A stretch of DNA of 15,295 nt from SICV01 sp964372375 (lineage in GTDB: Archaea > Nanobdellota > Nanobdellia > Pacearchaeales > GW2011-AR1), in NCBI GenBank assembly GCA_964372375.1, contig CAYJQF010000015.1, forward strand, positions 1-15,295. The letters run 5' to 3'. Position 1 is the first letter of the stretch, and every line of letters starts with the position of its first letter. Made by a program: the position numbers and the translations under genes. Below, one piece after another: positions 12,769-15,295 of the stretch. The notes under the pieces were generated by a model. That model had not been told where the DNA came from and searched no databases. It saw nothing but the letters and a program-made list of their open reading frames with translations.

Positions 12769-14211
12769 TTAATACGACTTCCCGATATACGCCAGATAAG
12801 CTGCTGGCTTTCCAGTAATAATGCACTTCCCTTTCTTTGCCGGCTGCTCATCAGGAATAATAAGCACTTTCGCTCCTCTCGTTTTGTGCTTCAATGCACT
12901 CTCAACTTCAGAATCAGCACTAAGTGGTGCAAGGGCAAGCTTCTTCTGGTCGATTGCTTTCACAACCTCGCTCATTGTTTTACAGCTAACAATACGTGCA
13001 TGCAATGCTTTCCTCGCTTTCTCCAGCAAAGATGCCTGTATCTCTTCCAATAAAATAGGAACTCGCTGCTGCACCTCTTTTATTTTTACTATCTCTTTCT
13101 TTCCCGTATCTCTCCGCACAAGCACCACTTGCTTTTTAGCAAGATCTTGCGGCCCAAGCTCAATCCTCAGAGGAATGCCTTTTAATTCCCACTCATTAAA
13201 TTTGAACCCTGCCTTATACTCTTCCCTGCTGTCTACAAAGGGAGTATAGAGGGTAAGTTCTTTTTTCAGTTCCAGGGCTTTCTTCATAACATGCTCCTTC
13301 GAATCATCAAATAAGATAGGAACAATAACCACCTGATGCGGTGCAATTTTTGGCGGCAGCACCAGACCTTTAGAATCAGAATGAACGGCGAACAAAACAC
13401 CTAACATGCGGGTAGTTATGGCAAACGTATTCTGATACGCATACTCCTCCTTGCCTTGCTTATTTAGAAACTTAATGCCGTACGCTTTCGCAAAATTCTG
13501 CCCATCGTGATGCCAGTCAGGTCCTTGGATTGCCCTACCATGAGGCATCACAAACTCCAAAGAGTAGGTATACTCCGCTCCTGCAAAAGTTTCCTGCTTG
13601 CTCTTTTTCCCAAGCAAGGAAGGCAATGCCAGATATGCTTCGCATACTTCCTTATATACGCCAAGAATGGTATCTTTCTCTGCTTCTGCTTCTGCCTTGC
13701 TCGCATAAACCGTATGCCCCTCATTCCACAAGAACTCTCTTGTCCGCAAAAAAGGAACAGGATGCTTAAACTCCCATCGCACTACATTATTCCATTGATT
13801 ATATAAGAGAGGAAGATCTCTCCAGCTACGAATCCATTTCGCATAACTCTCATACATGATTGTTTCAGAAGTAGGCCTTATTGCAAGCCTCTCTCCCAAG
13901 GGTGTATCTCCTGCACTTGTTACCCACGCCACTTCCGGAGTAAATCCCTTAAAGTGCTCTGCCTCTTTCATCAGCGTCTTTTCAGGAATAAATAAGGGAA
14001 AGTAGACATTCTGTATCCCTATTTTTTTAAACCTGGTATCAACTTCCTCCTTAATCTTCTCCCAAATTGCATAAGCAGTCGGCTTAAACACAATGCATCC
14101 AGAAACACTGCTGTAATCTGCCAGATCCGCTTTCACCATAATCTGGGTAAACCATTCGGAAAACTCATCCTTTTCAGCAGTGATACCTTTCGTATCTTTT
14201 TCTTTTTTCAT
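12769..14211 (-). CDS. proS: Prolyl-tRNA synthetase, archaeal/eukaryotic type
   Basis: Charges tRNA(Pro). The 480-residue protein shows the class II core in order: FSEWFTQIMVKADLADYS near the N terminus, the GFTPEVAWVT loop, RPTSETIMY, motif 2 (VVRWEFKHPVPFLRTREFLW), the EGHT sequence, the tRNA/proline pocket GPDWHHDGQNFAKAYGIKF, and an anticodon-binding domain (PHQVVIVPIL). It ends in the Tyr typical of this subtype (GKSY). The C-terminal zinc-type domain has kept the fold sequence KGKCIITGKPA, but only one of the usual four Cys, so it probably binds no zinc; this variant also occurs in relatives. ATG 14211 is preferred to an upstream TTG, because a TATA element centred at 14236.5 gives a leaderless start. 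Confidence 0.95.
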   Translation of the reverse strand: MKKEKDTKGITAEKDEFSEWFTQIMVKADLADYSSVSGCIVFKPTAYAIWEKIKEEVDTRFKKIGIQNVYFPLFIPEKTLMKEAEHFKGFTPEVAWVTSAGDTPLGERLAIRPTSETIMYESYAKWIRSWRDLPLLYNQWNNVVRWEFKHPVPFLRTREFLWNEGHTVYASKAEAEAEKDTILGVYKEVCEAYLALPSLLGKKSKQETFAGAEYTYSLEFVMPHGRAIQGPDWHHDGQNFAKAYGIKFLNKQGKEEYAYQNTFAITTRMLGVLFAVHSDSKGLVLPPKIAPHQVVIVPILFDDSKEHVMKKALELKKELTLYTPFVDSREEYKAGFKFNEWELKGIPLRIELGPQDLAKKQVVLVRRDTGKKEIVKIKEVQQRVPILLEEIQASLLEKARKALHARIVSCKTMSEVVKAIDQKKLALAPLSADSEVESALKHKTRGAKVLIIPDEQPAKKGKCIITGKPAAYLAYIGKSY

Positions 14212-14232
14212 ACCTTTCTTTAGCAAGCCAGT

Positions 14233-14240
14233 TTCTTAAA
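14233..14240 (-). promoter_or_regulatory. TATA box of proS
   Basis: TTTAAGAA on the minus strand, centred 25.5 bases upstream of the ATG at 14211. It fixes that ATG over the TTG at 14226. Confidence 0.5.
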
Positions 14241-14242
14241 CC

Positions 14243-14650
14243 TTACTTTTTCACTAACTCTGCAACTTGCAAACCAAGGTAAAAAACCAAGCTATGAAAT
14301 ACCCACCAGGCTACCGGATGTAACACCAAGCTTCCCACCACAAACAGGGGCGGACTTTCTAATGCATAGATGCCTGCCGATTGCACCAGTCCCGAATACG
14401 ACGCTAAGAGGTAATAGAGAGAGACCCATGTGCCGAAAACAATACTGTATACTATTTTCTTCCAATGCTCCCGATAGGCAAACCCGACATACCACAGAAC
14501 TGCAAAGATAATACCATTTCCTAGTTTGCTGATGTAATAGAACGTGCTCTCTCCCACACCAATATAATGTAAAAACATATCACCCACCCAAAAAACAAAG
14601 GCAACAACAACAACGCGTAGAAGCAAGCTCTTAGACCACATCACTTTCAT
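14243..14650 (-). CDS. Multispan membrane protein of unknown function
   Basis: A 135-residue, very hydrophobic protein with about four membrane spans (residues about 9-30, 44-59, 65-88 and 103-131), short polar loops, and a charged YREHWKK loop between spans 2 and 3. An acidic/aromatic first loop (GDMFLHYIGVGESTFYY) and His residues in spans 1 and 4 are notable, but no family is recognised. The ATG at 14650 is preferred because a TATA-like element lies 25.5 bases upstream (14672-14679); Met4 is an alternative. The gene ends 32 bases before the proS start codon. Confidence 0.75.
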   Translation of the reverse strand: MKVMWSKSLLLRVVVVAFVFWVGDMFLHYIGVGESTFYYISKLGNGIIFAVLWYVGFAYREHWKKIVYSIVFGTWVSLYYLLASYSGLVQSAGIYALESPPLFVVGSLVLHPVAWWVFHSLVFYLGLQVAELVKK

Positions 14651-14671
14651 TCAACAGTAAAACAATGGCAA

Positions 14672-14679
14672 TTATTAAA
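14672..14679 (-). promoter_or_regulatory. TATA box of the membrane protein gene
   Basis: TTTAATAA on the minus strand, centred 25.5 bases upstream of the ATG at 14650, just below the tRNA 3' end. Confidence 0.5.
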
Positions 14680-14687
14680 GGCTGCGA

Positions 14688-14823
14688 TAGGCCCACGGGG
14701 AGTTGAACCCCGGTCACAAGGTTGCTTCTTCTCCTTCAGTTAGAAGGAAGGTTGAACTTCAAGGAAACGTAGTTTCCTTAAGCATCCGAAGCCTCGTATT
14801 CTAATCCGTTAAACTATGGGCCT
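14688..14823 (-). tRNA. tRNA-Arg(UCG) with an intron at position 37/38
   Basis: The acceptor stem is AGGCCCA paired with TGGGCCT (seven perfect pairs), with discriminator A73 and no encoded CCA. The D arm is GTTT/GAAT with a loop containing GG and A20, an arginine identity base. The anticodon stem CGAGG pairs with CCTTG once a 63-nt intron is removed. The restored loop CTTCGGA has anticodon TCG (34-36). The T arm is CGGGG-TTCAACT-CCCCG. The mature length is 73 nt. It decodes CGA, and possibly other CGN codons by wobble. A TATA-like element lies at 14847-14854, about 27 bases before A1. Confidence 0.93.
14723..14785 (-). other. 63-nt tRNA intron with bulge-helix-bulge splice sites
   Basis: The exon loop bases C32-T33-T34-C35 pair with GAAG (14728-14725), forming the four-base-pair central helix. 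The three-base bulges are GGA on the 5' side and CAA on the 3' side. Cutting each between its second and third base yields exons ending in G37 and starting with A38, the canonical site. Inside the intron, AAGGAAA and TTTCCTT form a seven-base-pair hairpin around CTACG, and CCTTC/GAAGG forms a second. The structure fits the archaeal tRNA splicing endonuclease substrate. Confidence 0.85.
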
Positions 14824-14846
14824 AGCAAAAATGTTAACAAACAGGG

Positions 14847-14854
14847 TTTTTTAA
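14847..14854 (-). promoter_or_regulatory. TATA box of tRNA-Arg
   Basis: TTAAAAAA on the minus strand, centred about 27 bases upstream of tRNA position 1. It lies between the GNAT gene stop and the tRNA. Confidence 0.5.
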
Positions 14855-14871
14855 TCCTATGGTTGATCACG

Positions 14872-15294
14872 TTAGGTGAGCAGCTTTACCCACCCTTTCT
14901 CTTTTCTATCAAATGCATAACCCATATGTTTCCAAAAAGAACGATTGGTATTGATATAAACAACACTAGAAGCACAACCCAATTCTCTGCCGACAGATTC
15001 CATTGCAGTTATTAACTTTCTACCTAAACCTTTGCCTCTTTCCTCCGGATTCAACCGCACATGCACATGTTCCAAAGTAGCCCGAGCAGGAGTATACCAA
15101 AAATCAAGATACGAACAAGCTGGATGATGCTCAGTAAAGCCTTCTCCAGAAAAAGAAACTTGTAAAAACCATTCATCTTTCTGCTCTTCTGCTTGAGGAT
15201 GCCTTTCGTTATAAGTAGAAATGGCATAAATAAATGCAGGCAAGCCCCTGCTCATAAAACGCCTCAGTAAAACTTCACGCAAAAGGTTATGCAT
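14872..15294 (-). CDS. GNAT family N-acetyltransferase, possibly 5'-incomplete
   Basis: Transfers an acetyl group from acetyl-CoA to an amine. The 140 residues visible contain the GNAT strand and acetyl-CoA loop LEHVHVRLNPEERGKGLGRK, with R/ExRGKGLG as the pyrophosphate-binding motif, followed by helix LITAMESVGRELGC and the late motif NTNRSFWKHMGYAF that places the substrate end of the fold. The substrate is unknown. The first ATG is at 15294, one base from the window edge, so the true start could be this ATG or lie beyond the window. The stop is TAA at 14872-14874. Confidence 0.8.
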   Translation of the reverse strand: MHNLLREVLLRRFMSRGLPAFIYAISTYNERHPQAEEQKDEWFLQVSFSGEGFTEHHPACSYLDFWYTPARATLEHVHVRLNPEERGKGLGRKLITAMESVGRELGCASSVVYINTNRSFWKHMGYAFDRKEKGWVKLLT

Positions 15295-15295
15295 A

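Noticed and set aside
12841..12950. Loss of zinc Cys in the ProRS C-terminal domain as a novelty
   Set aside because: The TGKP variant without the full Cys set is known among relatives of this ProRS type, so it is noted in the gene entry only.

Overview
The window reads as a compact archaeal genome segment, most likely DPANN (Woesearchaeota/Pacearchaeota-like). The evidence is an archaeal GatD and GatE pair, an archaeal/eukaryotic-type ProRS, an intron-bearing tRNA with a bulge-helix-bulge splice motif, and A/T-rich TATA boxes centred about 25 bases upstream of most start codons, which implies mostly leaderless mRNAs. Almost every gene lies on the minus strand with very short gaps; only a small ribbon-helix-helix-like gene is on the plus strand.

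Layout from left to right (transcription mostly runs right to left). At the left edge is the 5' end of an AbrB/MazE-like antitoxin gene behind an 18-bp palindrome. Next come gatA and a translationally coupled zinc-ribbon gene, lemA, a TPM-domain membrane protein, an unrecognised acidic protein, a GatC-like gene and a metallophosphoesterase. A cysteine-rich gene interrupted by an in-frame TAG follows, and then a divergent promoter region with operator-like inverted repeats in front of the ribbon-helix-helix-like gene. After that is a translation block: aspS, a one-span membrane protein, gatE, a phosphoribosyltransferase-fold protein and gatD. Next is a pair of paralogous genes, one intact and one broken. 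The right end holds proS, a multispan membrane protein, tRNA-Arg(UCG) with a 63-nt intron, and a GNAT acetyltransferase.

How the genes work together: GatD/GatE make Gln-tRNA(Gln) from Glu-tRNA(Gln). GatA and the GatC-like protein point to a second amidotransferase, GatCAB, which acts on Asp-tRNA(Asn), although no gatB is in the window. AspRS supplies the Asp-tRNA. AspRS is bacterial in type, and both AspRS and GatE lack the GAD insertion that these two families normally share.

The most exciting signal is at 11292-12690. The intact gene and its broken tandem paralogue are strongly diverged over most of their length. Over 75 bases at their 3' ends they differ at 26 positions, and of the 49 identical positions only 2 are A. 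This adenine-restricted pattern is the signature of variable repeats (VRs) of a diversity-generating retroelement (DGR). I see no reverse transcriptase or template repeat in the window, so the driving element would lie elsewhere in the genome.
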